A stretch of DNA of 64,000 bases, taken from positions 15,591,845-15,655,844 of the forward strand of contig CM034242.1 in NCBI GenBank assembly GCA_019916065.1, given 5' to 3'. The notes under the pieces are model-generated. The model was not told the origin of the DNA. It saw nothing but the letters and a program-made list of their open reading frames with translations, and did not search any database. Positions 1 to 12,154 of the stretch are shown here, one piece after another (within the stretch, counting starts at the first letter, position 1; each line of letters opens with the position of its first letter). The stretch is from Vitellaria paradoxa. Lineage: Eukaryota > Streptophyta > Magnoliopsida > Ericales > Sapotaceae. The position numbers were made by a program, and so were the translations under genes.

Positions 1-1040
1 TTTTCAGATTTTTGAGAATTGGTTTGATAATGTTAGTTTGGTACTTAGAAGATGGTTTATTTGTAGATGGCGTAGGGAGCTGACAATTTTGGATTGAATG
101 GTTCGAGTCCAAGTTCTTCTAGCAAAATAGGATTATAATCTACAATCTAGCATTTTGGTCACAAAAAATTATGAACAATGAAGAGAGTTGTAAGATTTTG
201 AGCTTACAGAACACCTTTACCCATCCTCAAGCAAAGATCACAAGAAGTTTCTTAGGCTTTATGAATGGAAAATGAAAAATTATAAGCTCAAACAACAACC
301 TACTTAACAAGAATTAAAGATGCCAATGAAATAATGAGGAAACCCTTTCATAGGGATAAAAACCTCGATTGCAAACACCACTATCAACGGGTTACAAGAT
401 CCTACCAGAATTTACTACGACTCCCTTGTACAAATTCCCTAGACAATCTTGCTCAACTCACTCGATAAACCCTACAAGTGGCCTCTTTGTCTCACACAAA
501 GAGTTTAAGAAAGAAGGAATAAAAATCTAGAGAAAAACACTAAAACTCACAAGAATGATCTTTCTCTAGGTCTCTACAATATGTTCCCCAACTATATGTA
601 TTTCCTTAAGCCTGAGTACATATTTATAAAATTACAAAAGGTTGCCCTAAATTAAGCAAAATAGGAAACATGTACACATAAGGCGATCCTTCGAGCTTCC
701 TATTCCTTGCTTGTGCAATAGGTCGAACTAGCGAGCATCCATCACATACCCTGAGATCCGTACTGGAATTCCCGAAGTGAAAAGGGCGAACCTGCGCGCT
801 TCCTGCCGGCTACCAGCGAGCAAAGGGCGCAGTTGCGCGTTCCCAGCGCCATGCCTGCGAGGTATACTGGTTTCTTCCGCGTCTAGAAAATTGTCTCTGA
901 GTCCAAATAGAATTTGTAATATGCAATACTTTGACGTCAATTAGAGTTCTGAAATCTTTGGATAGCTTGATTCTTTAATCTCCTCAATGATTTAGAAATC
1001 TCCAAATCTTCAATTTGCTTTCCTAATTTAACTGAAATTT
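1..1040. repeat. Unassigned, probably degraded LTR-retrotransposon sequence
   Basis: No open gene is visible. The stretch is mostly AT-rich, but about 770-860 is markedly GC-rich, which is out of character with the surroundings. Short phrases around 350-620 resemble non-coding LTR or leader sequence of plant copia elements read on the minus strand. That is an impression from composition and wording, not an alignment. No LTR ends, primer-binding site or coding domain could be placed. Confidence 0.25.
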
Positions 1041-1139
1041 TGATTGGATTTGCCACAAAACTTTATAGAAAACACATCATCTTTGCAATTGACATTGATA
1101 CTTTGTATCATACTGAGTTTTAACCTCTTTTGTGTTAGG

Positions 1140-1350
1140 ATTGGGACTGGGCCAGAAATAAACACAGGAACACTAACACAGATTTTTACATGGTTTGGCG
1201 AAACCAACTACGTTCACTGCCAAGAAGCTCGAGAGCAATCCACAATAATACTGAGGAGGATTGCAATCACTCAATTCATCAGCTCTCTCTGTTTCTTTCA
1301 CACTTTTCCCTACAGCATTCCTAGTATAAAACCCACACCGCAATTACAGC

Positions 1351-1389
<39 letters not shown>

Positions 1390-1440
1390 AGCACCCTATG
1401 ATACCAGGGGTCTTCCTACTCTACAAACTTAGTCAAGTGA
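1140..1440. repeat. LTR-like fragment ending in a CT microsatellite
   Basis: The segment around 1145-1270 has the wording of a plant copia LTR, in which a 'tggtttggcgaaacc' phrase is followed by an 'actacgttcactgcc' phrase. It runs into a pure CT repeat at about 1352-1386. A 133-codon open frame crosses the region, but it ends in a translated microsatellite and has no recognisable domain, so I do not call it a gene. Both ends of the fragment are undefined. Confidence 0.3.
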
Positions 1441-2512
1441 AGTAAACAAGCATTGGGACTCAAAATTCTACGTTCAAAGAAAATGCTAACTTTCATGATT
1501 TTTGGGTCAACTTCGCAGCAATGGATCGAATTACAGGAACACATTCAGCTGTCAAATCTGGTATCATTGGAAAGATCTATGAACCTAGTTTCCAACCAAA
1601 AAGAGAGAGAGAGAGAGAGAGAGAACGGTGCATCGTTTGCATTTTTCTGGAGGACTTATGGTCGTTTTTGTGAAGTGTGTTTTTGCTGAGTGTTCAATTG
1701 AGGCTAACCAGGAATGCTGCAAGTTTTGGCCTGTTTTTCTTCATCAGACTTTCTTGAGACTTTACCTACAAACTTTTTTTTGAAAGGTACCTACAAACTT
1801 TACCTACTGTTGTAGTAGTTTTATTTAGTGTCTTTTAAGTTTCTAAACCCATTAATTATGTGTGTGCGTTGGCTGGAGGTTGTTCCATGCCTATGTAATG
1901 AGTCTGTAGTCTTGATTAGAAATGAATGAATAATAGTTTAGCCTTTGGCTTTTGAGAAGAAAGATTTCTTCTTGTTATCTTTACTCTTACCTTTCTTGGT
2001 GGACCTCCAATTGAGTGGCAAGTTTGTTACCCAAGTATTCCCTTGTATTTCCTCCTCTTTTCTCCAACTTTCTGGCGTCACCCTACATCTCTCCTCTGAC
2101 CTCTCGCTGAGCTCTCTATTTATACATAAGCAATAAAGAAGATGAAATAAAAGAGAGTAAAACAGAGAGTATACACACGAGCTTTCTCTCTCTCTCTCTC
2201 TCGGCTAGTACCCTACGTCTCTTCCCTAACGTCTCTTTTTAATCTTCCCTAACCTCTCTATGTAACAGTAAGCAATAAAGAAAATGAAATAAAACAGTAA
2301 AATAGCCAGCAAAACTGATGATCTTTGAGTTACTTGAATGGTTGAGCATTGAGAGCATTAATGGTGGTAACTGATGCTTAAATGCTTTCTCTATAACCGG
2401 CCGGCCATCCACTTGGATGGATATATTGAACAATCATCTGCTCCACCCAAGGTGGTTGGGTAGGTTATGTTTGTACCTTTCTGCTGTATGTTCCACAGCC
2501 CCTTTATGAGTT

Positions 2513-2515
<3 letters not shown>

Positions 2516-2555
<40 letters not shown>
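2516..2555. repeat. CT dinucleotide microsatellite
   Basis: About 18 uninterrupted CT units. It belongs to a local cluster of CT/GA tracts (about 1352-1386, 1605-1624, 2186-2206 and this one) within 1.2 kb. No gene lies beside it, so it is probably a neutral microsatellite, although such CT/GA tracts are also common in plant 5' leaders. Confidence 0.85.
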
Positions 2556-2558
<3 letters not shown>

Positions 2559-2599
2559 GAGTGCAAAACATCATTTCTGTATAATGATACTCCTACCTT

Positions 2600-3597
2600 T
2601 CTTCGGTTATATAATGTTATAATAATTTAAAATTCCAGGCTGTGTTCATAAATTACATTATCAAGAACTGCATGTTTGCATTGCACCAACGGATTGAAAG
2701 TTATTAATTTCCATGCATTTGTCCGATGTATTATGCAAACTATTGCGGTAGAACACTGATGTACTCTGATCATGCAATGTTGTATGCCATGTCATTTCTC
2801 CAGAAAGAAGAAGCAAGGACCGACGAAATTCAAGAGATAAAAAAACCCCTTTGCAGGAAGTTCTTAATTGGTTACCTTGAGCTCAATACATATCACTTGG
2901 AACAAGATGCTTTGTTGAAATGTGGAATGCTTCAAGAGGTATGATTCGATTCTGTACTCCTCCTCTTCTAAACAACTTGATCGAAAGATTTAAGTTATTT
3001 CTGGTTCGCCCATGGCATGATTTTATCTTTCGCAAATGTATTGAAGACTTAAATTTTCTGTGTTTCATTTTTTTTCCCCAGTTAAACAAATACCAATGTG
3101 GACAATAATTGTAAATTGTATTGAAATATGCAGAGAGATGCTATTATATGTATATAACTACAATTTGGAAGAATTTGTTTCAATGATTCCAGGAAAATAT
3201 TGTGCCAGATGTACTATACTAAGTGAATTTAATGCAAAAATTGGCCTGTAAGACCACCATTTCCATTCACATTTTAGGATCTGTGTCTACGTTTTGTGTT
3301 ATATGGTTAGTCCTCAAATTAGAGGCTCGTCTTTGTGATCAACATTATTCGTGGTACTTTCATAAATTCTTTTATTCAGTGTTTGAATTGAAGGGCAAGC
3401 AAAATGATGGATAATTGAAATTTCACTTGCATATCTATTAAATTTGTGACTCGGTCTAAAAATTAGTCCAATTCATAGTTAAATTTTGTGACAAGAAATT
3501 GGCCTAAGCCGCTGAGAACTGCGTTTGGACCATGACTTGTACAATTACTTTACGGTTCATTTGAACTGATTGGTTTGGTAATTCTTATAAACATTTA
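2600..3597 (+). other. Gene-free stretch with an exon-like piece of unknown origin
   Basis: The segment 2726-2938 is open and its last codons (…LLKCGMLQE) are followed by a plausible donor (gag|gtatga). A possible acceptor (ccccag) lies near 3080. The coding-like piece has no homology I recognise, and the sequence beyond the acceptor quickly meets stops. It may be a decayed exon of an old gene or chance. Nothing else is visible up to the MITE at about 3.6 kb. Confidence 0.2.
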
Positions 3598-4127
3598 GGC
3601 TGCGTTTGGCACACCAAAAAGTGAGATAAAATGAAATAAAACATGGTTTGGGGAAACTTTTTGCATTTGGTGTACACGGCTCAAACCACATTTTTTAAAG
3701 ATGAATAGTGAGATTTTGTTATAATGGACTAGATTTCCGTTTGGACGGATTTAAAATTTTAGGCAGTTATGACTTCTTTACATTACAATCCGTCTAAACG
3801 AAATGTAGAAACCGTTTGGACGAAAGTTGGCCGCGTCATTCCATCGGAATGGTTTCTACAATCCGTTGGAACGATTTTAAAAAAAGCCATAGAAAATAGT
3901 CAAAGTGGGTGTCATTTGGTTGCTTGGGAGTCTACGGTGAGAATGGCAAAAAAATTTTTGCTATTTGATTAACCGAATTCTAGTTATCGATTTTTTTGGG
4001 AAAGATATTGAACGTTTTTTTGAATTTTAAGAAAGCGGGAATGTGTAAAATTTTATAGAGATTTGAAGAGATTTTCAAAGATTTTCAGATATTTTCATCA
4101 ACTTTTGTTGCACCAAACGTAGCCTTA
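3598..4127 (-). mobile_element. MITE, family B, diverged and longer copy
   Basis: The ends read ggctgcgtttggcac and caccaaacgtagcc, a short inverted pair carrying the CCAAAC/GTTTGG terminus common to many MITEs here. Internal landmarks (agatgaatagtgagattt, then phrases around cgtttggacgg) match in reverse complement the landmarks of the copies at 26223-26649, 48193-48598 and 60533-60920. The body is longer than in those copies and has extra internal inverted pieces, for example the caatccgtctaaacg / cgtttggacgaaag pair. No coding capacity. Confidence 0.55.
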
Positions 4128-5900
4128 ATTGTTATTATTTTTACAAATTAAAATATTATTCTTGTAAGGTAAAGTCACTATAAGTTCTTTAATGCATTTG
4201 TAAAACTACTATTTGATTGTTTGTGTAACACCATTCTTTTTAATTAATAAGAAATTTCAGTTGATGATGAGTTTATAAAATAAATAGTTAACGTTAGAAG
4301 TAATATTTAACAAATATTAGACTTTTGAGTGATCCTTAATTATTTTCATGTTTAAATATTTTTTTGGTCTATTACATTTAATCTCTTTATGACCTGAAAA
4401 TTTAATTCCGATTAACTCAACGACTAAACTTTGATCCAAACATTGACGTGAGCAAACCAATTAGCACACCTATTTTTGACTAAATAACAAAAAATTTTTA
4501 TTTCAGTTACCACTCAACAAAAGAGTTTATTCATTTCAGCACTTATTTTAGTTATACCTCAACGAATTTAATCATAATTTAATCATAAGATTGTTGATTC
4601 TCTGTTGTAGAATTTCTGTACTGATATTTATATATTTTTAATTTCAGCAACCATTTGGTGTTGTTTCCATAGATATATTATGTTTTGTTTCTGCAATCAT
4701 TTTATGTTCAGTTTCTTGCACTGTTTTAAAACAATTTTTGAAATTAGTTTATATTTGCACTCACTGTTATCTGTGCAAGACAGTTTTTCGCCATATATTT
4801 TTGCAATATCCACGTAGTGTTAGTTATACTGTAATTTCCAGAGTGATTTTCCACAGAGTGTATTTTATGATTTCTGCACTGCGTAGAAACTTTACAGTTT
4901 GTAACCAGGGGTGAACCCAGATTAGGAAGGATGGACACTTCAAAATAGGTGACGTATCCATATTAGACACATATCGGACACATATACTCTTCAGACACTC
5001 TAAGATACGTATCGGACACACCACTTAACATGTCCTATTATTTTTTTCATTTTTCTTCAAATATATGATTAAGACACATTTAGATTTTGAGTAGCCGAAA
5101 TTCTTAAAATTATAAAATCTTATAACTTATATTTTGTATATTGAATTATATATTAAATTAGTTTTACTATGAATGTTATATTCATATACGTTGCTAAAAA
5201 ACATATACAAATTTTTAATTTTTCGGTCGTATTGCCACCGTATCTGTATCTTCATTTTTAAAAAAATGTCATATCTGTATTCATATCTATGTCGTGCCCG
5301 TATCCCGCATCTGTATCCATACTTGTTAGGACCCAACCTGAGCTGTACTGAGTTGTACCGTATCTATATCTTGCATCCGTATCCATGCTTGTTAGGACCC
5401 AGCCTTGAGCTGCCTTAAGTTGTACCCCGAGTAACATACAGCACTGCAATAAAATTTATGTATAAATACTATTCTGCACCGTCAAGTTTATTGAACTAAT
5501 TTTACTGTACAAATTTCCTGCACCGAATATTTCTATTCTGTGTAATTTTCTGTACTGTACAAATTTCTGTTTTCTGCGTAGTCTGATTTCCTGTGTTGCA
5601 ATTGTCTGCACTGTTTTAATATTCTTAAAACAATTAATATGCATAGTTTCTACTTTATTCCAAATACCTTTACAATGTTATTGATTTTTTTTTTTCTGCA
5701 ATTCATTTTGAATTTAATTTTTTTATATATTCAACATAATTTTTCTATCCTATTATCCTAAAAGTGACGGTGAGTTCTTTTCACATATTTGCTTTATATG
5801 TTACAACATATATACTTTAGGATATGTGATTATCTTGACCTGCACTATCACGTCACTTGTAAAAGATATATTTTCTTTTATTTTTATTAAATCCATATTA
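4128..5900. other. Gene-free stretch upstream of a copia gag; possible LTR and leader
   Basis: No gene is present. A 'ctgcactgttttaa' phrase occurs twice (about 4719-4735 and 5604-5622) with many related 'tttctgcac' phrases between. This looks like the R/U5 or leader part of the copia element that begins coding at 5902, interrupted by other sequence. Within it, about 4950-5410 is rich in 'gtatcggacac' and 'ccgtatccat' phrases and includes a short tandem duplication (separate entry). LTR ends could not be defined. Confidence 0.3.
5295..5410. repeat. Tandem duplication, about 66-bp period
   Basis: The phrase catccgtatccatgcttgtt occurs near 5375 and, with small changes, near 5307. Each copy is followed by aggaccca and then by a 'gagctg…ttgtacc' tail. 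Two units, imperfect. No coding or RNA feature is associated. Confidence 0.55.
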
Positions 5901-5901
5901 G

Positions 5902-6755
5902 ATGGCAAATAAGAACTTAAACATTGTTTTGATCATTGCTCCTGTTGCGACGCCAATCTCCACTACATACGTGCCTGTTAGTCATGGTGAAGAGCTAGAA
6001 AAATTCAATGGTGCGGACTTCCAGAGATGGCAATAGAATATGATTTTTTATTTAACTACACTGAACTTGGTATAATCCTTGAAGGAAAATGTACCTCAAC
6101 TTAGTGAAAATAAAATGGATAGAAATATGGTAGCCACACTGGAAGCGTGGAAGCTTTCAAACTTTCTATGCTGCAACTACGTACTTAATAGATTGGACAT
6201 TGTAATGTATAACATATATTAATCAATCAAAGCTATTAAGGAACTATAGGAATCCTTAGACAAGAAGCATTAAGACAGAAGATGCTGATTCAAAAAATTT
6301 TGTTGTCGACTAGTTTCTTGAATACAAGATGATTGATTTCAAGCTTTTGATCAACCAAGTGCAAGATCTTCAAGTGACTGTCCATGAAATCCAGGACGAA
6401 GGTATGACAAGTAGTGAATAATTCGAAGTTCCTACAATCATTTATAAATTACCACTAACTTGGAAAGTTTTAAAATTTTTTTTAAAGTATTAAACGAAAA
6501 GAGATGACGCTTGAAGACTTGATTATAAGATTGGGGATTGAAGAAGACAACCTGCTTCCGAGAGGAAAAATGGAGTTAAATATATGTCTATGGCCAGCCT
6601 AGTGGAACAAGTGAATCATTTTAATAATAATAAAATGAAACGTGCCGGGTAAAAGCATAAAAGGAAGTGACTTTGAGAGGTTCAAGGGAAAGTGGTTTGT
6701 TTGTGAAAAGGCATGACAACTTGCTAAAGATTTTTGTATGAGAAAGCATAAGTAG
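5902..6755 (+). pseudogene. Ty1/copia gag remnant (5' part of a broken retrotransposon)
   Basis: An ATG at 5902 opens a frame whose first 45 or so codons read like the N-terminus of gag from plant copia elements, including the HGEELEKFNGADF core and a FYLTTLNL stretch. Stops and shifts then accumulate, but recognisable gag pieces continue in order: 'VATLEAWKLSNFLC', 'LDKKHKTEDA' and 'FLEYKMIDFKLLINQVQDLQ'. Around 6675-6755 a degraded CCHC zinc-knuckle region can be followed (FERFKGKWFVCEK…AKDFCMRKHK). The frame is cut at 6760 by the small LTR element. It resumes after that element, so both pieces belong to one ancient copy. The product cannot be made. Confidence 0.75.
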
Positions 6756-6760
6756 GTGTC

Positions 6761-7059
6761 TGTTATGGACTGATTGGGAACTCAGCTTCACAGATAAGCA
6801 ATTCAATTGCATTCAATATCGAAATTGGATGATTATAGGAAAAACGTGAGCTTGGCTATATATGAAGGAAGATGACTTTCCCACCATTAGATGAGATCCA
6901 AACTAAGAGTCCAGATGACTTTCCCACCATTATACCAAAACGACATTGTTCTACTTATTAACTACTATTTATATACTTAGCTCTTATCCTTAGTTGTAGC
7001 TTCTGTTCTTTGATTAGGCCTCTGTTTCCCAGCTCAGCCTTTCTCAAAGCTCCATAGCA
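6761..7059 (-). repeat. 3' LTR of a small LTR retrotransposon inserted in copia
   Basis: About 299 bp, repeated in direct orientation at 7944-8271. On the minus strand the LTR begins TGCTATGGAGC and ends CCATAACA, i.e. TG…CA. The two copies match through most of their length but differ by many substitutions. A 'gatgactttcccacca' phrase is duplicated inside this copy, while the other copy carries a poly(A) run. The insertion is therefore old. Confidence 0.75.
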
Positions 7060-7081
7060 ATATGTTCCCCTTAAAATCCCT

Positions 7082-7916
7082 TGTCCTTAAGGGAGAACTA
7101 GGGAAGCGAGCTCCAGTGTATTGAAGGCCATTCTTAAAGCTAGAAAGGAGTGTTTCTTTACATATTTCTTCATTAATTGGCTCACCCTTGTGGCAGTCAT
7201 TTGGGAGTAAAACTTGAGCGGGCTGGTGTAAAAAATGATGGTTACGATTCCATCAAAGTGTGCATAGTAGAACTCAATGGTCCGCGGAGGCCACGGCAAT
7301 GGCGGTATAGTTTGTGAGAATCGTATGATTTTAATCTAACGGAAGACAGAAACACGAGGATAAAGGGGATAATGAAGTGGTTTGGCAAACAAAAGGTAGA
7401 ATCCTAGGGGTTTACTCCGGTGGCGTATGGTAGAGCGCTCTTGCTACCTTTTTACAGAGGAAGTGATGTCTCTAGTACCATAGGCGACTTTAAAGGATGC
7501 GGAGGTGATAGTATTGTGCGATAGAGACGATGGGATGCTGACGGCAGTGGTACCAATGGCGGCAGCTACACTGGGGTCTATTAAAGTGGTCTGGCTCTCG
7601 CCTTTGGAAACACTTGCAAAAGCCTAGCTGTTTTCAATCTTATCTTCTTCTTCTGCTTCAAGCATAGCTCCACCGTGGTAGGTCATTCCCTATGTAACAG
7701 GACCAGTACTTGAGACTTCAACTGGCAATTTGTTTATGGTTTCAACATGTTGAATACTAAATCCAGTTATCAAACTCTTCATTTCAGAGAAAAGTTCCTT
7801 AAATTTCTCTTTAGACTCTCGCCTTAACTTTTCTAGCGTTGCTCCGATTCTCTAATAGACTCTCTAATTAGAGCTTCGAGCTTCTTCACATCTTAGGACC
7901 ACGTTCCTTTAGCCAT
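7082..7916 (-). pseudogene. gag-like remnant inside the small LTR element
   Basis: From the ATG at 7916 (minus) the translation reads MAKGTWS, then a stop, then DVKKLEALIRESIRESE with further stops. Next come 'KFKELFSEMKSLITGF' and an acidic segment near 7650. The charged helical start is typical of gag N-termini in plant Ty3-type elements, but no protease or polymerase follows. The downstream frame at 7087-7299 (minus) is unassigned. It cannot encode a working protein. The similarity is judged from pattern only. Confidence 0.45.
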
Positions 7917-7943
7917 GGTTAGAACTAACTGCTCTGATATGTT

Positions 7944-8271
7944 TGTTATGGATTAGTCAGAAACTCAGCTTCACAGAGAAGCAATTCAATTGCATTTAAT
8001 AACAAAATCGGATGATTACAAAAAAAAAAAAAAAAAAAAGCATGAGCTTGGCTATATATGGAGGAAGATGACTTTCCCACAACTAGATGAGATCCAAACC
8101 AAGGGTCTAGATCAATTCTTACGCAACTATATAACAAGGTAATATACCAAAATGACACTGTTCTACTTATTGACTACTATTTATATACTTAGCTCCTATC
8201 CTTAGTTGTTGCTTCTCTTCTTTAATCAAGCCTCCATTTTCTAGCTTAGCCCTTCTCAGAGCTCCATAGCA
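7944..8271 (-). repeat. 5' LTR of the small LTR retrotransposon
   Basis: Partner of 6761-7059, about 328 bp, with the same TG…CA ends on the minus strand. It is longer mainly because of a 19-base A run at about 8020-8038 and a short insertion near 8105-8140. The primer-binding-like motif lies directly beyond its 3' end, which fixes this copy as the 5' LTR. Confidence 0.75.
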
Positions 8272-9290
8272 ACGTCAAAGAAGAAGAAACCTCTTCAAGT
8301 TAACATAACCGAAGTGGATAATTTTTGTGCTGACAGTGATGACATGCATCTTTTTGTAGTTGTCTCTTAAGTGAACCTAGTTGACAATTCTGAGAAATAG
8401 TGACTTAACCGAAAACGATAAATACTAACCTTTCAGGCGAGAGCCAGATAACAAAATTAGGTTTTTGAATATAATAATGAAAAATTACCTTGAAAAGGCA
8501 CAAAACGATGTTTTAAGTCTTGAAAATGGGTTCATTTGGATAAACTTGAGTGCCACACTATCGAACCCGAAATTTCCTTTTCGAAAAGGTATTACATGTC
8601 ATGTGACTTTTTATAGATCAAAAGTTACACCTAGAACAATATTTGCTGAAAAATCATCTGGGTCCACTAATTTTTGCCAGTCTTAGGATTCTAGCGCTTC
8701 AACTGGTCCAAATACTTGTTTGCTATCACGTCCATGTTTAATAGCGGTTAGACACTAGTGCTACTCGTCACATTTGTGTCAATAGGTAGATGTTCTCATC
8801 TTTACCAAGCTATGGAAGATGAACAACTAAACATGGAAAATTCAGCAACCTCCAAGGTTAAAGGACAAGGAAAGATTGAGTTAAAAGTGATTTTTGAAAA
8901 AGAACTTGCTCTTAATAATATAATGCATGAGTCTGATATTCGAAAGAATTTAGTTTCGAGGTCTTTGTTGAGTAAGAAATGATTTCAGTTGGTGTTTGAG
9001 TTTGATAACTTTGTTCTCATTTAAGAATAGAATTATATTGACGCAAGGGGTACACGATTGATGACCTTTTTGAGATGACTATAATGACTTGGTTTTTACT
9101 ATTAATAAAAATAATTTTTCTATTTACTTGTTTGAGTCTTCTAATATTTGGCATGATAGATTAGGGCATGTTAATTTTGGTATTATTTGCAAATTGGTTA
9201 ATTTAAATTTTATGCCTAAAGTTAATATTGATATGAATCGTAAGTGTGAAACTTTTGTTAAAACCAAATTGGCTAAAACTTTATTTCATT
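8272..9290 (+). pseudogene. Ty1/copia protease and pre-integrase remnant (continuation)
   Basis: The copia reading resumes right after the inserted LTR element (KKKKPLQVNITEVDNF). After an unassigned stretch of about 300 bases, the protease region follows near 8735-8780 (LDTSATRHIC, the decayed D-T/S-G/A active-site motif with Ala for Gly). 'GNSATSKVKGQGK'-like wording is spread over shifted frames at about 8840-8890, and then 'SDIRKNLVSRSLLSKK'. The GAG-pre-integrase motif is clearest at 9143-9290 (IWHDRLGHVNF … CETFVKTKLAKTLFH, keeping W-H-x-R-L-G-H and one of the usual Cys). The frame stops being copia-like at about 9290, exactly where the palindrome begins. Integrase and reverse transcriptase are missing. 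Confidence 0.72.
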
Positions 9291-11325
9291 TAACACAACA
9301 TTATACACCGTTAAAAAGAATTAAACATTGCAAATAATTAATTTTTTATTTTTCAAAATGTAAGAATATATTAACATAAACAAATTCATCCTTCTACCTT
9401 TTTTATATGTAAAAAAGAATAAATTTATAATTAAAAAAAATCCATTTTGACAAATAGCTAACAAAAAATTAACCATCATAAACCAAACAAATTAAATCAA
9501 TAAAAAATACAAAGCCAAGCCAACTACACTTTTGTAAGCTGAAAGAGGCATCTTGGTCAATATCTTATAAATTATTACAAACTAGTTAAGTGCTATTCTA
9601 ACAAAAAATTAAAAAAAAAAAATAGTAGTTAAAGAGCACCTCAAATGGAGAGAAGAGCTCAAGGATTCAAAGCTTGCACTAGCAACCAATCTTAAGTACT
9701 ATATCAACATGAAACATCAAACTGCGAAATGGAGATCACCATCACAATGTAGCAGCAGTTGACCGTAAATCATCAATTAACTCAGCAGCATAGCAACCCA
9801 ATTAGCATGTAGAGATGAAAGAACTTATGCCCCAAAGCTTACAAAATTTCTGACAGAATAATAAACTTTTGAGCAATGCTTTGAAATCACCCACACCTCA
9901 CAACGGCAAATAATTAGGAAATTATTTTATTTTTGAGTCCTCATACTCATATATGTGTTGAATATTGCAAACTTTCAATATTCTCTTTTGTCCAATGATT
10001 AAAAGAATCATAAAGCAATATTGCTTATGTTTTAGTTGGGGAATTCAACAAAAGTTCTACCCAAGATCCCTATTATGCAATGAAGTTCATGAATAGAAAC
10101 ATAAGGCTGACCATTTTTCAAATTCACAAAAGATGAGAGAAATTATCTCTAAACCTAGTTTACAATTTCTTATTTCCTAATATGTTGTTCAATCAGAACA
10201 TGAACATTATCTGGAGTAACATACCCATACCTAAAAGCAAATAAATAAAACAAAATGAAACAGAGCAATTGTTTATATTTACAATGTGATAGATATAGAA
10301 AAGAAAGATTACTCATGATTTAACGCCATTAAAGAGTATGACGAAATGCTTTTGGTAAATATATAAATCAACAAATAGATCAATCCTCACCAATGACTTA
10401 AAACTTTTCCCACTGATATTTGATCCAAAAATTATCACATTTTCTACGTATTTATGCCCTCTAATATGTGAGCATGGGCTAACAGACACTTTATTCTGAA
10501 GGCTATATAATTCTATATTTTCTTTGAATCTGGTTATTACAGTAGGTCCACAAACACCACAATGCGGATCCCTTGTCTCATGAGCACATACAAAGACGTG
10601 AAAGTCCCTTTTGCTTCAGGAGTTTCTGACATCTACTAACCATCTTTCACAAGTACTTCTTGGACAAATGTCAACATCAAAGTGTGTTAATCTCCTACAT
10701 TTTCCACATAACTACAATCAACATTTTTTAAATATGCAACAAAGAAGGAATAATCACCATCGAACCAAAAAGTGTCTATTGATAGCAATAAAGAAGGGTG
10801 CTTATATAATATACAGATCCTCCACAATAGTAATGAATGCAAGTTGAGTTCATAGGGCTACATAAAGCTTGGAGTTCTAGATCGTGAGATTTCATTACAA
10901 TAGAAATGATTCATCTCTAATCTATGGAAGCATTTTCCCACTTGGTTTATGGTGGATCACGTTTTTTTTATTTTCTGTGGTTTATCATTGGTTTCACAAA
11001 TGAACCAACAATAGAACATAATGTGAAGGAGATAAGAAAACCAAACAAGAAAAATACCACATGAATGTAAGGAGATAAAGTACTATAGTAGGTCACGAAA
11101 TTAGTTTAAGTATAATACACCAAATTAAGTCATTACAAAGTAGTTTATCTTCTCGTAACAACCCAAGTTAGATTATGATGATAAAATTAAAAGTAGATGC
11201 ACCAGACAAACAAAAGAGAAATGAGTTAAGACATTAATTTAAAGCCAAGGAATAATGCAATGCATAGTAAAATTTCGAGAAAGCATGGAACCAGCTGACT
11301 CTTCTAACATGAGAAGGGGGAAGTG

Positions 11326-11610
11326 CTAGTCCTGTGTATGATGTTGACGCATGAATTGATATATCGAAATAAGCAGCAAACTGAGCTTGTTTGTTCTGGT
11401 TCGCATTAATGAACTATACCAATGCAGCCTCAGCAGCGATGGGAATTTTTGATATTTTGAGCCTAAATAACCCAACACTTGCTCACTATAGTCATCCCAA
11501 GATATGTAAACACCTCGTTGGCGCCAACAAATACGACATAATACTTCTGCTTGTTTGACATTGTTTGGAAAACACAATGATATTGTAAGTCCAAGTCCAA
11601 TACAAAATAT
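11326..11610 (-). pseudogene. Remnant of an unassigned open frame in the left arm
   Basis: An open stretch of 83 codons on the minus strand (…WDDYSEQVLGYLGSKYQKFPSLLRLHWYS…) lies about 0.6-0.8 kb beyond the Myb-like remnant. It mirrors 15870-16251 in the right arm, where the frame is different and more broken. It could be the last exon or tail of the Myb-like partner gene or a separate short gene of the element. I recognise no domain. Confidence 0.3.
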
Positions 11611-12154
11611 TACATAATCAATTATAATTACGTTGTAAATCTAAATGTAATGTCGATAAAATAAGGACGTAATTAAATAAGTTCACATTATAATGTTCAA
11701 GAAAGCAAATTAAAGAAGTACATGTTAGTAGCACAACCTTGCGTATATCGTAATTGCTCGTTGATTTACCAAAAATGAGACCCCATTACGTGCTAAGTCG
11801 GGGTCAATTGTTATACGCTAATTCGATAATACAATAACCATTAGTTATAAGAACTAACTAAGCAACATGTACAGCCACTCATTGTGATCATCCTCCGACA
11901 GGCTGAAAAATAAGTCAAGTTGCTGGGCATCACTCACAATTAATGACACTGCTCGAAGGCGTTGGGTCTTATCAAGTGACAGTTTCAAAAGTTCTTCATT
12001 AACTCTTTTCCTAGCTTCCCTAGTGTCTTGATGGTACCCAATGTGTTAGGAAATGTTTGACATCGTAGCATTGGTTTCTGTAAATAATTTACCAAAAATC
12101 TTTGCCATGTTAGCTAGTTCTTGAGATATTCCATCATTATTACCCTGTTTTTGC

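Larger units (their letters stand above)
6761..8271 (-). mobile_element. Short non-autonomous LTR retrotransposon (TRIM/LARD-like), nested in copia
   Basis: Two roughly 300-330 bp direct repeats bound an internal region of only about 880 bp. On the minus strand the 5' LTR (7944-8271) is followed a few bases later by ATATCAGAGCAGTT, close to the initiator-Met tRNA primer-binding motif. A purine-rich tract (GGGATTTTAAGGGGAACA, about 7063-7080) lies just before the 3' LTR. The internal region keeps a gag-like start at 7916 (MAKGTWS, stop, DVKKLEALIRESIRES) but no reverse transcriptase or integrase. Flanking pentamers gtgtc and acgtc could be a decayed target-site duplication. The insertion splits the copia zinc-knuckle region. 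Confidence 0.7.

Noticed and set aside
60..130. Possible tRNA (ggttcgagtcc resembles a TPsiC arm)
   Set aside because: No acceptor stem, D-arm or anticodon arm can be folded around it.
1044..1445. 133-codon open frame with a hydrophobic start
   Set aside because: It lies in LTR-like sequence and ends by translating a CT microsatellite into Ser-Leu repeats.
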